Notes: generated by a model from the sequence alone, not told the origin. A DNA stretch of 64,000 bases from Bacillus xiamenensis (GCF_000300535.1 NZ_AMSH01000001.1:124001-188000); one strand, 5' to 3'. Shown: positions 52,855 to 62,981, numbered from the stretch's first letter. Numbers and translations: made by a program.

Positions 52855-53334
52855 ATGACACAAGTGAAACGCCTTCTAATTAACTACAAAACGTTAGAGG
52901 AATTTAAACAATTTAAGGAATATGGCATACAAGAACTTTCAATGCTTGAAGACCTTGAAAGTAATATGATTGAAAATGACAGCAATTCTCCATTTTACGG
53001 AATTTACTTTGGAGATAAGCTTGTGGCACGTATGAGCCTCTATCAAGTGGATGGCTCGACGAATACGTATTTTGACCATAATCATGATTATTTAGAGCTG
53101 TGGAAGCTAGAAGTGCTGCCAGGGTATCAGCGCAAAGGGTACGGAGAAGCACTTGTTGAGTTCGCAAAATCTTTCGGACTTCCGATTCGAACGAATCCAC
53201 GTGTCAAATCTGCTGGTTTTTGGGAAAAAATGGGCTTTGAAGCAGTGAAATATGATATGGAACGCGATAAAGGGGAAAATCCACTCATTTGGGAACCCGC
53301 ACATATCCGAAAGAATACAGGTGAATCCGCTTAA
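52855..53334 (+). CDS. ylbP: GNAT family N-acetyltransferase YlbP
   Basis: A 159-residue acetyltransferase of unknown substrate. The acetyl-CoA motif A is LEVLPGYQRKGYGEALVEFA (about 85-104). The start is the ATG at 52855-52857 (MTQVKRLLIN), with AGGGGGA eight bases upstream. It is on the plus strand, convergent with gerR and divergent from panE. The sequence TATAATAATAAG (52760-52771) upstream could hold a -10 box. It is about the same as the B. subtilis protein over its entire length. Confidence 0.92.
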   Translation: MTQVKRLLINYKTLEEFKQFKEYGIQELSMLEDLESNMIENDSNSPFYGIYFGDKLVARMSLYQVDGSTNTYFDHNHDYLELWKLEVLPGYQRKGYGEALVEFAKSFGLPIRTNPRVKSAGFWEKMGFEAVKYDMERDKGENPLIWEPAHIRKNTGESA

Positions 53335-53345
53335 TGATTGATGAC

Positions 53346-53382
53346 AAAACGCCCCTCCTTTTATCTATGAGGGGCGTTTTTC
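53346..53382. terminator. bidirectional terminator between ylbP and gerR
   Basis: Perfect arms AAAACGCCCCTC / GAGGGGCGTTTT (53346-53357 and 53369-53380) with A and T runs on both sides, between the two convergent stops. Confidence 0.93.
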
Positions 53383-53921
53383 TATTTGGCGTAGTCTTTT
53401 AAGCTGATATTCTGTTTGACTCTTTCAACAATTCCTATGAGTGCCCTGTAATCTTCCTCTGTCATTTTCAATTGCCGCTTCAATTGTTCATTTTCTTCGG
53501 TGAGCGACTTTAATTGATGTTGTGCCTCCTTAAGTTCTTCGCGTAAATAAGCGGGACCCGCCGGTTCTTTCTCAAGCTGCTCTAAAAACTGAATCACCTC
53601 TCGAAGCGTCAATTCAGTCTGATCAGAAGAAGCTTTCTCCTCTATCGTGATCGCATGCTGCGGTATGCCTGAGGAATGAATTCCAATCTTTTTACGCAGT
53701 TCTTTGCGCTGCTTTTTCGCAAGCTCAATGCCTGCCTGATACTGCTTTCTGACGTAAGAGTTCCACCTGAATCCACACGCTGCCGCTGTTCTTGACAATG
53801 CTTTCCCAACCTCTTCAAATGCGGAAAGCTGGGTCCCGCCATCTCGGATATGCCTTAAGACAACTTCTGCTAAAAGCAAATCTTCATCTTGTGTCCATGC
53901 GTCCTGTCTTGTAATCGTCAA
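53382..53921 (-). CDS. gerR: RsfA-family transcriptional regulator GerR
   Basis: Mother-cell regulator of sporulation (ylbO) that acts with sigma-E. It has 179 residues from the TTG at 53919-53921 ([14 protein letters not shown]), chosen because AGGGGGG stands eight bases before. The N-terminal Myb-like DNA-binding domain spans about 1-60 ([19 protein letters not shown] and [13 protein letters not shown]), and the C-terminal half is a coiled coil (about 115-165). A sigma-E type promoter candidate is at 53952-53979. Confidence 0.92.
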   Translation of the reverse strand: MTITRQDAWTQDEDLLLAEVVLRHIRDGGTQLSAFEEVGKALSRTAAACGFRWNSYVRKQYQAGIELAKKQRKELRKKIGIHSSGIPQHAITIEEKASSDQTELTLREVIQFLEQLEKEPAGPAYLREELKEAQHQLKSLTEENEQLKRQLKMTEEDYRALIGIVERVKQNISLKDYAK

Positions 53922-53951
53922 TTGATCATCCCCCCTGAATCTGAATACCAT

Positions 53952-53979
53952 ATCATATGCGCTTACTAGAGTAGGTAGA
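53952..53979 (-). promoter_or_regulatory. possible sigma-E promoter of gerR
   Basis: On the minus strand TCTAC (53975-53979), 15 bases, CATATGAT (53952-53959). Boxes and spacing are identical to the site before spoVD. The start would lie near 53945, just ahead of the ribosome site. Confidence 0.5.
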
Positions 53980-54015
53980 CTATTTGCAGGAGAGAAAAGC
54001 TAAAAAATAGACAAA

Positions 54016-54056
54016 ATAAAAAAAACGCAAGGGAAGATTCCCTCACGCTTTTTTTA
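54016..54056. terminator. terminator of rpmF
   Basis: Inverted repeat AACGCAAGGGAAG / (GATTCCCTCACGCTT), with one mismatch, and long A and T runs on both sides, directly after the rpmF stop on the minus strand. It probably works in both directions. Confidence 0.88.
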
Positions 54057-54060
54057 TGAA

Positions 54061-54234
54061 TTAGTTGCTTTTTACGTCTTTGCCTTTGTATGTTCCGCAA
54101 GATTTGCAGACACGATGAGAAATTTTCATTTCACCGCATTCTGGGCAAGCTACCATACCAGGTACTTGTAGTTTGAAATGCGTACGACGCAATCTTTTTT
54201 TCATTTTAGAAGTTCTTCTAAAAGGTACAGCCAT
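54061..54234 (-). CDS. rpmF: 50S ribosomal protein L32
   Basis: A 57-residue ribosomal protein with the zinc ribbon CPECG...CKSCG (about residues 27-43), so the zinc-containing form. The start is the ATG at 54232-54234 ([10 protein letters not shown]), with AAGGAGGTG six bases upstream. It is downstream of ylbN by 21 bases, the conserved YceD-RpmF pair. Confidence 0.97.
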   Translation of the reverse strand: MAVPFRRTSKMKKRLRRTHFKLQVPGMVACPECGEMKISHRVCKSCGTYKGKDVKSN

Positions 54235-54255
54235 TATTCCCACCTCCTTAAAGAG

Positions 54256-54774
54256 TTAAGATTCATTATTTTCTTCTAAGAGCTTCTTCAAGCCTTCCAG
54301 ACGAGGATCAATTCGGTTTTGATGTGCATCTTCCGAAATGACCGCCCAGTCATTCCCTTCCTGTGGCGCAGCACCTTTTGCGTCTGTTTGGTCGCAAAAG
54401 ATTTGCATCGGCACTTCCAGAAGGATTTCTTCCTTGACTATAGGCGTTAAGTCAATGATATCGTCCTCAACAACGGACACATCTTCATCTTCTATATCGT
54501 CTGTCTTATGAAGTACAAATAGTTCTTTTGTTGAAATCGCAAATGGATAATTTACATCAACAAGCGTTCTTGAACAAGGCAATGTCATTTCACCTGTGAT
54601 GGTTAAATCAAATGCGACTTGCTTTGATTCGATCACTCCAGTCCCTTTCACCTCTATTGGTGAAATACGACGTATATCTGAATGAAGGCTAGTAAGTTCA
54701 TTTAAGTCAACCGTCTCATGAAAATCGAAGCTGTTTTTAGCTTTTTGATGTAACTGATAAACTGTCCATTTCAA
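54256..54774 (-). CDS. ylbN: DUF177 / YceD family protein YlbN
   Basis: A 172-residue acidic protein of the YceD family, linked to 23S rRNA or large-subunit maturation because of its fixed place before rpmF. The start is TTG (54772-54774, MKWTVYQLHQ) with AGAGG eight bases upstream; that gives the B. subtilis length. The DUF177 core includes FDLTITGEMTLPCSRTL (about 66-82) and a C-terminal EEGNDWAVI / IDPRLEGLKKLLEENN. The molecular activity is unknown. Confidence 0.92.
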   Translation of the reverse strand: MKWTVYQLHQKAKNSFDFHETVDLNELTSLHSDIRRISPIEVKGTGVIESKQVAFDLTITGEMTLPCSRTLVDVNYPFAISTKELFVLHKTDDIEDEDVSVVEDDIIDLTPIVKEEILLEVPMQIFCDQTDAKGAAPQEGNDWAVISEDAHQNRIDPRLEGLKKLLEENNES

Positions 54775-54979
54775 TTGTATCACCTCTAAGAGCAACAAAC
54801 ATGATTATAGCTTTCATCATGCTATTTGTCAATATTTTTTCTTTACAGTCCTTTATGATGTCAGAGGGTTGTTTGACATCAGTTCCTAGAATGCCTACAC
54901 TGAAAAAAATGGGCTTCATTTTTCCCTTATGCTACTGTAGCATAGACCATTTAACCAAGCAAGAAAGGCGGAACATCTA

Positions 54980-56227
54980 TTGAAAGCAGTAGGAGTCATT
55001 GTCGAGTACAATCCATTTCATTATGGACATGCCTATCATGTTCGCCAGGCGAAAAAACAAACCTCCTCAGATGTTGCCATTGCCGTTATGAGCGGTTCGT
55101 TCCTCCAGCGCGGGGAGCCTGCCATCGTCTCAAAATGGGCACGCACAAAAATGGCCCTAGAAAACGGTGTGGACATTGTGTGTGAGCTTCCATATATCTA
55201 TGCCGTACAAAAGGCAGAAACCTTTGCAAATGGCGCTGTATCCATCCTAGATGCTTTAAAATGCCGATCTCTTTTTTTTGGGAGTGAGGATGGAGATATC
55301 AAAGCATTTGAGCGCACAGCACACGCTTGGCATGAGAAAAAGGAAGAAATCGACCTTTTAACAAAAGAAAAGGTGAAAGAAGGTCTTAGTTATCCGGCAG
55401 CAGCAGCCGGTGCGTTTCAAGAAGCCATTGATTCATGTCTCTTACTGGATTTGTCTAAACCAAATAATATTCTAGGCTTTCATTATGTAAAAGCCATCTT
55501 AGAGAGATCCCCTCACATGCAGCCTTACACCTCTCAAAGAATTGCATCTGATTACCATGATGAAGAGCTGCCTGAAAACCAGAAAATCGCAAGCGCAACA
55601 AGTATTCGAAAAGCCTTAAAAGAACAAGGTTCATTTGAAGCGGTCATGCCTTATCTCCCGAACCCTACTTTAAAGCAATTACACGACTATCATGCTTCAT
55701 ACGGTCTTTTACATACGCAAGAAGCCTATTTTCGTTTCTTAAAACATGTCTTTTATACAATGGATACGAGTGAACTAGAGGACATCTATGAAATTGAAGA
55801 AGGCATTGAGCACCGCATGCAAAAGGCGATCACACATGCGTCCTCCTATGAGGAATATCTATCACTTGTGAAAACAAAACGATATACGTGGACTAGGTTA
55901 CAGCGGATGAATACACATCTGTTAATGAACGTGAAGAAAAAGACGATGCATCAGCTGCTGGAGGAGAAAAAAGCGCCTTATATTCGTTTACTCGGTATGT
56001 CAAAGAAAGGGCAGCAATATTTGTCTCTTGTGAAAAAAGAGTTGGACGTACCGCTTGTGAGTAAATTGTCTTCTTTTTCACATCCCGCACTTCATCTTGA
56101 TATTCGTGCTTCCCGCGTCTTCAGCCTTCCCATCAGTGAACCAATGCAAACGGAATTAGCGTCAGCAGAGTTTAAAACATCACCCATTCGATATGACGAA
56201 GAAAGCGGTCTGTTTCAATCTCGATAG
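54980..56227 (+). CDS. tmcAL: tRNA(Met) cytidine acetate ligase
   Basis: Makes N4-acetylcytidine at the wobble base of elongator tRNA-Met from acetate and ATP (ylbM). It has 415 residues. The nucleotidyltransferase-like N-terminus has IVEYNPFHYGHAYHV with the HxGH-type motif and AVMSGSFLQRGEPA; the region SATSIRKAL corresponds to the second nucleotide motif. The start is TTG (54980-54982) with AAAGGCGGA upstream. It is divergent from ylbN. Confidence 0.94.
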   Translation: MKAVGVIVEYNPFHYGHAYHVRQAKKQTSSDVAIAVMSGSFLQRGEPAIVSKWARTKMALENGVDIVCELPYIYAVQKAETFANGAVSILDALKCRSLFFGSEDGDIKAFERTAHAWHEKKEEIDLLTKEKVKEGLSYPAAAAGAFQEAIDSCLLLDLSKPNNILGFHYVKAILERSPHMQPYTSQRIASDYHDEELPENQKIASATSIRKALKEQGSFEAVMPYLPNPTLKQLHDYHASYGLLHTQEAYFRFLKHVFYTMDTSELEDIYEIEEGIEHRMQKAITHASSYEEYLSLVKTKRYTWTRLQRMNTHLLMNVKKKTMHQLLEEKKAPYIRLLGMSKKGQQYLSLVKKELDVPLVSKLSSFSHPALHLDIRASRVFSLPISEPMQTELASAEFKTSPIRYDEESGLFQSR

Positions 56228-56237
56228 AAAAGAAGAC

Positions 56238-56311
56238 AAAGGGCTAAAATAAAGATCATTTTAGCCCTTTGTCAACAATTTTAGAGCAGCCCTTGGGGAC
56301 GCTCTTTTTTT
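56238..56311. terminator. terminators between tmcAL and ylbL
   Basis: The first hairpin, AAGGGCTAAAAT / ATTTTAGCCCTT (56239-56268), can serve either strand. A second, AGAGC / GCTCT (56283-56304) with a run of seven Ts on the plus strand, ends at the ylbL stop and looks like the tmcAL terminator proper. Confidence 0.8.
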
Positions 56312-57338
56312 ATGATGCTTTTTCTTTTAATGTGTTTAAATAGTCCAGTGCATCCTGCATAGTATCGACCGGAACGATTTTCATATCACTTTTAATCTCT
56401 TTTGCTGTTTTGACGGCATTTTTATAGTCAGAGTTTGGATCACCTTTCTCGTTTGGTGCAAAGAAGATGTCTTTCCCTGCTTTATCGGCTGCTACGACTT
56501 TTTGATCAATCCCGCCAATCGGTCCGACTGTACCATCGGCGTCAATCGTTCCAGTTCCCGCTATCGCATAGCCATGTGTTTCGTCTTCTTTTGTCAGCTG
56601 GTTATATATTTCAAGTGACATCATTAAACCTGCCGATGGACCGCCAATGTTTTCGATGTCCACCTTCACAGAGGGTGACACTTTCACATGACGGTCTGTA
56701 AATAGTGATACACCAATTCCAACTCGTTTTGGGTCTTCTTTAAATCGTTTCAACGTTATTTTCTGTGTGATTTCTTTGCCATTTCGTTCGAGTACAAAAC
56801 GGACCGTTGTGCCTGCTTTTTTACTGCTGATATATGAAACCATTTTATCTGCAGAATCATACGTTTGATCATCGACGCTTTTGATCTTGTCGCCAACTTG
56901 AATCTTGCCATATGCAGGCATCCCTTTCATCACATAGCTCGCATACACCCCGTTAAACGTATAGTCCACTTTTTTCCCTGCTTTTGTATAAGCTGCAATC
57001 ATCGCGTTTTCTTGAGAGCTTTTCATCAGCTGAAGCTGTCGTTTCATATAATCCTCATCTGACTCTCCGTCCGCTTTAATGTTTTCTTCTGGGACGATCT
57101 CGTCATACTTGTTCATTTTTGCAAGCAAATACGTATATGGATTTGCTGGACCTACTTTAATGGTCATAAGAGAGAAGCTGCCCTTCTCGCTATATCCTCC
57201 GTCCACTTGAATATGCGGAGCAATCTCTGTTGCATCACCTGGCTTTGTGATATAGTACGGCAGTTTGACAAAGGTTAAACCAAATAATACAAGAACAACC
57301 ACAAAAAAGCTGAGCCAGCGAATATTCAATTTTTTCAT
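56310..57338 (-). CDS. ylbL: membrane-anchored PDZ / Lon-type serine protease YlbL
   Basis: A 342-residue protease of the S16 type, linked in B. subtilis to SOS-response division control through degradation of YneA. It has an N-terminal membrane segment (about 8-26), a PDZ domain (about 128-195, [19 protein letters not shown]) and a Lon-like domain with Ser235 in [13 protein letters not shown] and Lys280 in [14 protein letters not shown] forming the dyad. The start is the ATG at 57336-57338, with TGGGAGTG upstream. It follows ylbK by four bases. Confidence 0.95.
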   Translation of the reverse strand: MKKLNIRWLSFFVVVLVLFGLTFVKLPYYITKPGDATEIAPHIQVDGGYSEKGSFSLMTIKVGPANPYTYLLAKMNKYDEIVPEENIKADGESDEDYMKRQLQLMKSSQENAMIAAYTKAGKKVDYTFNGVYASYVMKGMPAYGKIQVGDKIKSVDDQTYDSADKMVSYISSKKAGTTVRFVLERNGKEITQKITLKRFKEDPKRVGIGVSLFTDRHVKVSPSVKVDIENIGGPSAGLMMSLEIYNQLTKEDETHGYAIAGTGTIDADGTVGPIGGIDQKVVAADKAGKDIFFAPNEKGDPNSDYKNAVKTAKEIKSDMKIVPVDTMQDALDYLNTLKEKAS

Positions 57339-57342
57339 TCGA

Positions 57343-58122
57343 TTAACACTCCCATTTATCAATGACATCTTTCAGTTTACCTTTTAGTTGATCTGCGGCG
57401 AGCTCACCTGCTTCAATCATCTCTTGCACCTGTGTAAACGCACTAGAGCTAAATGTTTCAAGCTTCGGCCGGATCATGAGATCTGCGTGAATGGTTTGGT
57501 GACGAACCAATTCATTTTGAAGGATGTCCAAGCTTTGCATAATGACATCCGATAATCTCGTCGCCTTTTCTGTTTTTTTCACCCTTGATACATCAGAGGC
57601 GATAACGAGGTCTGCCCCCATCTCTTTTAAAACAGAAACAGGAATGCGGTCAACTACCGCTCCATCTACCAATTGTCTGCCGCCTATTTCATGCGGAACA
57701 AACACACCTGGAATGCTAATGCTTGCTCTGACTGCTTGTGAGACAGACCCTTCTTTGAACACAACCTTCTCCCCTGTCCCGAGGTCACAGGCGACAATCG
57801 CAAGAGGCATTCGCAATTCCTCGATTTTTTTCCCATATGTAAACGTGTGGATCAACTGCAAAATTCGATTTCCTTTTAAAAGACCGATTTTTGGCAGTGT
57901 ATAGTCAGCATAATACTTTCTTCTGAAGACAAGTGCAAGTTTTTTCATTTTTTCTACGTCTTGTCCTGCCGCATAAAAGCTTCCAACAAGTGCGCCAATA
58001 CTGCTTCCGGCGATCATATCCACCTGAATTCCTTGTTTCTCAAGACTAGATAAAACTCCGATATGCGCCAGCCCCCTGGCACCCCCGGAGCCCAGCGCAA
58101 GCCCGATGGTCGGTCGCTTCAT
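57343..58122 (-). CDS. ylbK: patatin-like phospholipase family protein YlbK
   Basis: A 259-residue patatin-fold esterase. The oxyanion motif is [15 protein letters not shown] (about 9-23), the nucleophile is in [11 protein letters not shown] (Ser about 41), and the catalytic Asp is in [12 protein letters not shown]. The start is the ATG at 58120-58122, with GAGGAGGGTGG upstream; earlier codons are not supported. The lipid substrate is unknown. It forms a two-gene unit with ylbL. Confidence 0.93.
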   Translation of the reverse strand: MKRPTIGLALGSGGARGLAHIGVLSSLEKQGIQVDMIAGSSIGALVGSFYAAGQDVEKMKKLALVFRRKYYADYTLPKIGLLKGNRILQLIHTFTYGKKIEELRMPLAIVACDLGTGEKVVFKEGSVSQAVRASISIPGVFVPHEIGGRQLVDGAVVDRIPVSVLKEMGADLVIASDVSRVKKTEKATRLSDVIMQSLDILQNELVRHQTIHADLMIRPKLETFSSSAFTQVQEMIEAGELAADQLKGKLKDVIDKWEC

Positions 58123-58280
58123 GTAAATCCACCCTCCTCTTTCTATGCATATATACGAATCTATAGGTCTAAACATGCCCCTTCTACTCGTATAGTAATA
58201 GAAGACAGGCTCGGCTAGTTTCTCTTTTTCTTTGATCACGAGCTCGCCAATAGATTATAACGGCAAGGGGCGAAACCTCC

Positions 58281-59480
58281 ATGAAAAAATGGAACACACT
58301 GTTCATCGCTGCTTTTTTTATCTTTTTAACAGCCACTGTGATTACACACCCACAAGCCTCTTTGCAAGCGTCGAAAAATGGACTTGCAATGTGGTGGGAG
58401 GTTGTATTTCCATCGTTGCTTCCTTTTTTTATTTTGTCCGAGTTATTAATTAGCTTCGGGATTGTTAGATTTGTCGGGGTATTATTAGAACCATTTATGC
58501 GCCCCATCTTTCGAGTGCCAGGTGTAGGCGGGTTTGTCCTAGCGATGGGGATGGCCTCAGGCTTTCCTTCTGGCGCTAAATTGACGACGCGGCTCAGGCA
58601 GGAAGGACAATTGACGAGAATTGAAGCAGAGCGCCTTGTTTCATTTACAAATTCTTCGAATCCATTGTTTATTTTTGGAGCGGTGGCGGTTGGTTTTTTT
58701 CATCACCCTGCTTTAGGCATTGTCTTAGCCTGTGCACATTATTTAGGGAATCTAGCGGTCGGTGTGACGATGCGGGGATATAAAGCGCGGCACGATGCAC
58801 ACCTTAGAAGCCGGAAAGGATGTTTATTCCCACCAATAAAAGAGGCATTCAGTGCGCTTCATACAGCAAGACTCGCAGAGAAAAGACCGCTTGGCCAAAT
58901 TTTAAGCGATGCTGTCATGTCGTCCGTTCAAACACTCTTTATGATTGGCGGCTTTATTATTTTATTTTCCGTCTTTAGCAAAATGCTGGCAGTTGTTCAT
59001 GTGACCGACCTTCTCTCCGTGGGCATCGGTTATATGCTGCAAACGATGCACCTTCCGCCAGAATTAAATCTTGCTATGATTGCAGGTTTATTTGAGATCA
59101 CTTTAGGAAGTCAGCTGACGGGTTCACAGGAAGTCACTCTTCTCGCTAAAACCATTGTGGTCAGCTTTATTTTAGGATTCAGCGGGTTCTCTGTTCAAGC
59201 TCAGGTAGCAGGCATTTTGGCGGCAACTGATATACGTTTCAAACCTTTTTTCTTCGCCCGATTGCTCCATGGAATGTATGCGGCTGTCTTCGCCTTCTTA
59301 TTATTCAAACCACTTTATGTATCTCGATCAGACATGGCTCTTCCAGCAGCAGCCTCTGAAGCAGGCCAGCAAGTCGTCATATTCAGCAGTACGCTGTGGA
59401 ATCAGCTTGTGGCAGCCGGCCCTCTTATCACGTTGGTCAGCTTGATCGTGTATATTGCTTTATATTATCAAAAACTAAAA

Positions 59481-59489
<9 letters not shown>
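58281..59489 (+). CDS. ylbJ: sporulation integral membrane protein YlbJ
   Basis: A 402-residue membrane protein with a nucleoside-recognition (Gate) domain, required for spore formation in B. subtilis, with no established transport substrate. It has about eight membrane segments; conserved blocks are MASGFPSGAKLTTRLRQEG, NSSNPLFIFGAVAVGF and GLFEITLGSQLTGS. AAGGGGCG stands eight bases before the ATG. It is divergent from ylbK, and its stop lies in the palindrome shared with coaD. Paralogues are SpoIIIAA-region SpmA/SpmB-type proteins. Confidence 0.94.
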
Positions 59490-60547
<1,058 letters not shown>

Positions 60548-60735
60548 TTTCCCACCACTTTTTCTACTTACATCTATTGGTTATTGTCTCATGACAAAAA
60601 TTCAACATTATCTTACCACATCCACTCCACATGGGACAATGCACGGAATTCCATTCATTTTCTATGTATATATGAGAGGACGCAGGGTCATACTACTTGT
60701 AACAGCATCTGATGTGGTGCTGTTGCCAACCGCGG

Positions 60736-60852
60736 AGAAGACTTACGTTTCCCCATAAGTTCTTCCTCCGGTTTCTCCTCTCCCTTTGCCTTCTCCTTAA
60801 TGAATCATTAAGAATAGAAGGACCCCGCGGGTGATGCCGCGGGGATTTTTTT
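60736..60852 (+). ncRNA. roxS: probable small regulatory RNA, RoxS/RsaE-like
   Basis: The 311-base gap between rsmD and ylbG has no gene, but the plus strand ends in a strong terminator: CCCCGCGG / CCGCGGGG (60823-60830 and 60837-60844) and seven Ts. Upstream is a hairpin GAAGACTTA / TAAGTTCTTC whose loop shows CGTTTCCCC (60737-60765), then a C-rich stretch with CTCTCCCTTTGCC (60778-60790). Exposed UUUCCCC and UCCCUUUG elements are the hallmark of the RsaE/RoxS family, which pairs with ribosome sites of central-metabolism mRNAs. The 5' end is not certain: no good -10 fits 60737, and TATATA at 60667-60672 is an alternative. The symbol is tentative. Confidence 0.6.
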
Positions 60853-60858
60853 GTGTCT

Positions 60859-61131
60859 TTAAAAGCCCACCTTATAATCATACTCTTTTGCTTTGTCCAA
60901 TTTGGATTCGTACTCTAATTTAATAAAAGGTTTATATGAAGGCTCAACACGTTTCACAAATGGCAATGAACTGAGCTTTGCCATGTGGCGCTCGAGATCA
61001 TTCATATCACAATAAATCACTGCATATTTCATTTTCCTTGAAATATAGTGAACATTCCCAAATTTTCTTAGCGCTTTTGACTGCTTCAATGAATGCAGCC
61101 AAACAACCATCCCTTGACGTTTGGTTTCCAT
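60859..61131 (-). CDS. ylbG: DUF2129 family protein YlbG
   Basis: A 90-residue cytosolic protein of unknown function. It has the conserved block [25 protein letters not shown] (described in two parts: residues 7-18 and 19-31) and [16 protein letters not shown]. It lies 65 bases downstream of ylbF. It has no close functional annotation in B. subtilis either. Confidence 0.9.
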
Positions 61132-61196
61132 CTTTTCACCTGCCGCTTTTCAATTCTTCCCGTTCATTATGTAAAAGACGAGACGTTCAAGTCTCG

Positions 61197-61646
61197 TCAA
61201 GATACTTTACAGCCACAGCTGCCTCCTGATCCACAGCCACCGCCGCATGATGATAGACCATCAAAATATGGGTTCCCTGTTGGAACTTTAATATATGCTG
61301 ATACAGCTTGACCGATTTCAATACTAATCTCATCTAGGATGGATTGAATCGCTGTTTCTGCTTTTTTGAAATCAACCACTGTATCGTGAAGATCTAGCTT
61401 TCTTTTGACCTCACGCATTTCTTTTGAGATCGTTCTATAGTCCGGATGGTATTTGCCGAACCGCTGCACATCCTCATATTGCTCTTTTACTTTTGTAAAA
61501 TGGGCAATAATTTGTTGGGCTTCTTCGTCTTGCTGGAGACGCTTAAAGCAGTTGCGGTAATGTTCAGCCTCCTCCGACTGAAGAATCATGGCAGCCAATT
61601 GATTTGCTTGCTCTTGGAGCTCCACAGATTCGATTGTCGCATACAT
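61197..61646 (-). CDS. ylbF: YlbF, subunit of the Y-complex (RicF)
   Basis: Partner of YmcA and YaaT in the complex that controls RNase Y maturation of mRNAs and the competence, sporulation and biofilm decisions. It has 149 residues: a helical DUF964 core (about 5-120) and a C-terminal tail SSCGGGCGSGGSCGCK with four cysteines, which can serve as ligands for the iron-sulphur cluster reported for the complex. Expressed with ylbG. Confidence 0.94.
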   Translation of the reverse strand: MYATIESVELQEQANQLAAMILQSEEAEHYRNCFKRLQQDEEAQQIIAHFTKVKEQYEDVQRFGKYHPDYRTISKEMREVKRKLDLHDTVVDFKKAETAIQSILDEISIEIGQAVSAYIKVPTGNPYFDGLSSCGGGCGSGGSCGCKVS

Positions 61647-61703
61647 AAATGTTGCACCTCCAATACATAGTTTACCATGAAACCTATGGATCAGAAAATG
61701 CTT

Positions 61704-62111
61704 TTACATGACAAATACATCCCATGTTTCTCTTTTCTGCTTATATTCGGGGTGACGAGAATTCAGCACAACGGTCATTTTATGCTTTCCCTTTGAAAGA
61801 TGCTTGACCACAAACGCAGCAGTATACTCATTGCCCGCACGTTTCCCGTCTACATATACAGTAAAATACCCTGTCTTCTGATCCTTTCTTAAGGGAGAAG
61901 GCTCAAGATGAACATCTTGAAGTGTACTTTCTATATAGACCACCGATCCCTGCACTTTGTATTTTAAAAAGCCTTGCTGCTTCATTTCACTTTGCGTCTG
62001 CTGTAAGACTGGTACTGCTTGTTCCTGCTTCGTTACTTGCTCTTTTTCATGTTGACTTTGACACCCGGTGACAAGAAAAAGCAATGCGCATATTGACAGC
62101 ATCCATTTCAT
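61704..62111 (-). CDS. unrecognised putative lipoprotein
   Basis: A 135-residue protein that I do not recognise. It has a type II signal peptide: KW, hydrophobic core, lipobox LVTGC with Cys17. A Gln/Glu/Lys-rich linker (18-45) is followed by a domain (about 50-135) with alternating hydrophobic residues, which looks like a beta sandwich: VVYIESTLQDVHLEP, YFTVYVDGKRAGN, KGKHKMTVVLNSRHPEY. AAGGAG lies nine bases before the ATG. I do not recall a gene at this place in B. subtilis, so it is probably lineage-specific. It would be a substrate of LspA, encoded at 9206. Confidence 0.75.
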   Translation of the reverse strand: MKWMLSICALLFLVTGCQSQHEKEQVTKQEQAVPVLQQTQSEMKQQGFLKYKVQGSVVYIESTLQDVHLEPSPLRKDQKTGYFTVYVDGKRAGNEYTAAFVVKHLSKGKHKMTVVLNSRHPEYKQKRETWDVFVM

Positions 62112-62183
62112 GATCTGATTCTCCTTTCGTCTACTTTCATAGGATGCTCATGAAATAGACATCTTAATCAACTCAAAAAAGCC

Positions 62184-62435
62184 TCACCCGGCTCCATTTT
62201 GATTGCGCATTGCTTGAAACATCTGAATCATCATTTCAGCCATTTGGACACTATTGCTCAACTGACTCACACGATGAGGAATGGTTTTTTCGTAAAAGTT
62301 CATTTTATCTAATTCAAAGGAATTTAGATTTTCAGGATGCCGCGTCAGCTGTCTGTACCAGAGCGGACGTTGCCTGATGAATTTGATTCGATCCTCTTCG
62401 GCCATGACAAACTCTTGTACTTCTCTCCGCACCAA
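62184..62435 (-). CDS. ylbE: YlbE-like small protein
   Basis: An 83-residue protein of the YlbE family, function unknown. Conserved text is FIRQRPLWYRQLTRHPENL and FYEKTIPHRVSQLSNSVQMA, with a C-terminal helix MMIQMFQAMRNQ. The start is uncertain: TTG (62433-62435) stands about eight bases behind AAAGGGG; GTG (62430-62432) and ATG (62439-62441) are neighbours. It is 16 bases downstream of ylbD and probably in its operon. Confidence 0.85.
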   Translation of the reverse strand: MVRREVQEFVMAEEDRIKFIRQRPLWYRQLTRHPENLNSFELDKMNFYEKTIPHRVSQLSNSVQMAEMMIQMFQAMRNQNGAG

Positions 62436-62451
62436 AAGCATCCCCTTTCCA

Positions 62452-62871
62452 TTAATCTTTCCTGAAGGAGAATGGGTGCTGGCTGCCTCCAGATGAACCC
62501 TTCTTTGAGCCATTTGATGAAAATTGACCGAGTAAGCTTTGTAAAGAGGAAATAGACTGGCTCATTTTATTAATTTGTTCATTCATTTGATCAGCGTCCA
62601 TTTTTTTCACAGCAGAAACCATTTTAGACATAAAATCTGCTTTTCCTGGTTCACTTTTCTTAGTGGCTTTATCTTTTTTTTCTTTTCCTTCTTCAGATGG
62701 TTCTTGACGGTAAGGAGACCACATCTCATCTTCCTCACCAAACATGACCCAATTCTCGTATAAGCTTTGCCAGCTTTTTTCTTGCGTCTGCACTTCTTGA
62801 ATTAATTTCGGATGGCGTCTGACGAACTGTTTAAATTCATCAATGGATGTTTGCTTTTGTTTATTTGTCAT
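62452..62871 (-). CDS. ylbD: spore coat-associated protein YlbD
   Basis: A 139-residue protein with N-terminal helices (SIDEFKQFVRRHPKLIQEV), a WMFGEEDEMW region, a lysine-rich middle (about 62-80) and a low-complexity Ser/Gly tail (about 118-135). I recall it as a mother-cell, coat-located protein in B. subtilis. The start is the ATG at 62869-62871, directly behind GGGGGGTGAGG. Confidence 0.88.
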   Translation of the reverse strand: MTNKQKQTSIDEFKQFVRRHPKLIQEVQTQEKSWQSLYENWVMFGEEDEMWSPYRQEPSEEGKEKKDKATKKSEPGKADFMSKMVSAVKKMDADQMNEQINKMSQSISSLQSLLGQFSSNGSKKGSSGGSQHPFSFRKD

Positions 62872-62942
62872 ATCCTCACCCCCCATACAAATGCCTACTA
62901 TACTATATACACCAGCATCTGTTTTGGTGAGCCTCTTTTTTA

Positions 62943-62976
62943 TAAAAAAACAGCCGCGATGATTGCGCAGCTGTTT
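62943..62976 (-). terminator. terminator of ylbC
   Basis: On the minus strand: ACAGCTGCGC / (GCGGCTGT) hairpin followed by a T run (62943-62949), about five bases after the ylbC stop. Confidence 0.85.
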
Positions 62977-62981
62977 GAGTG

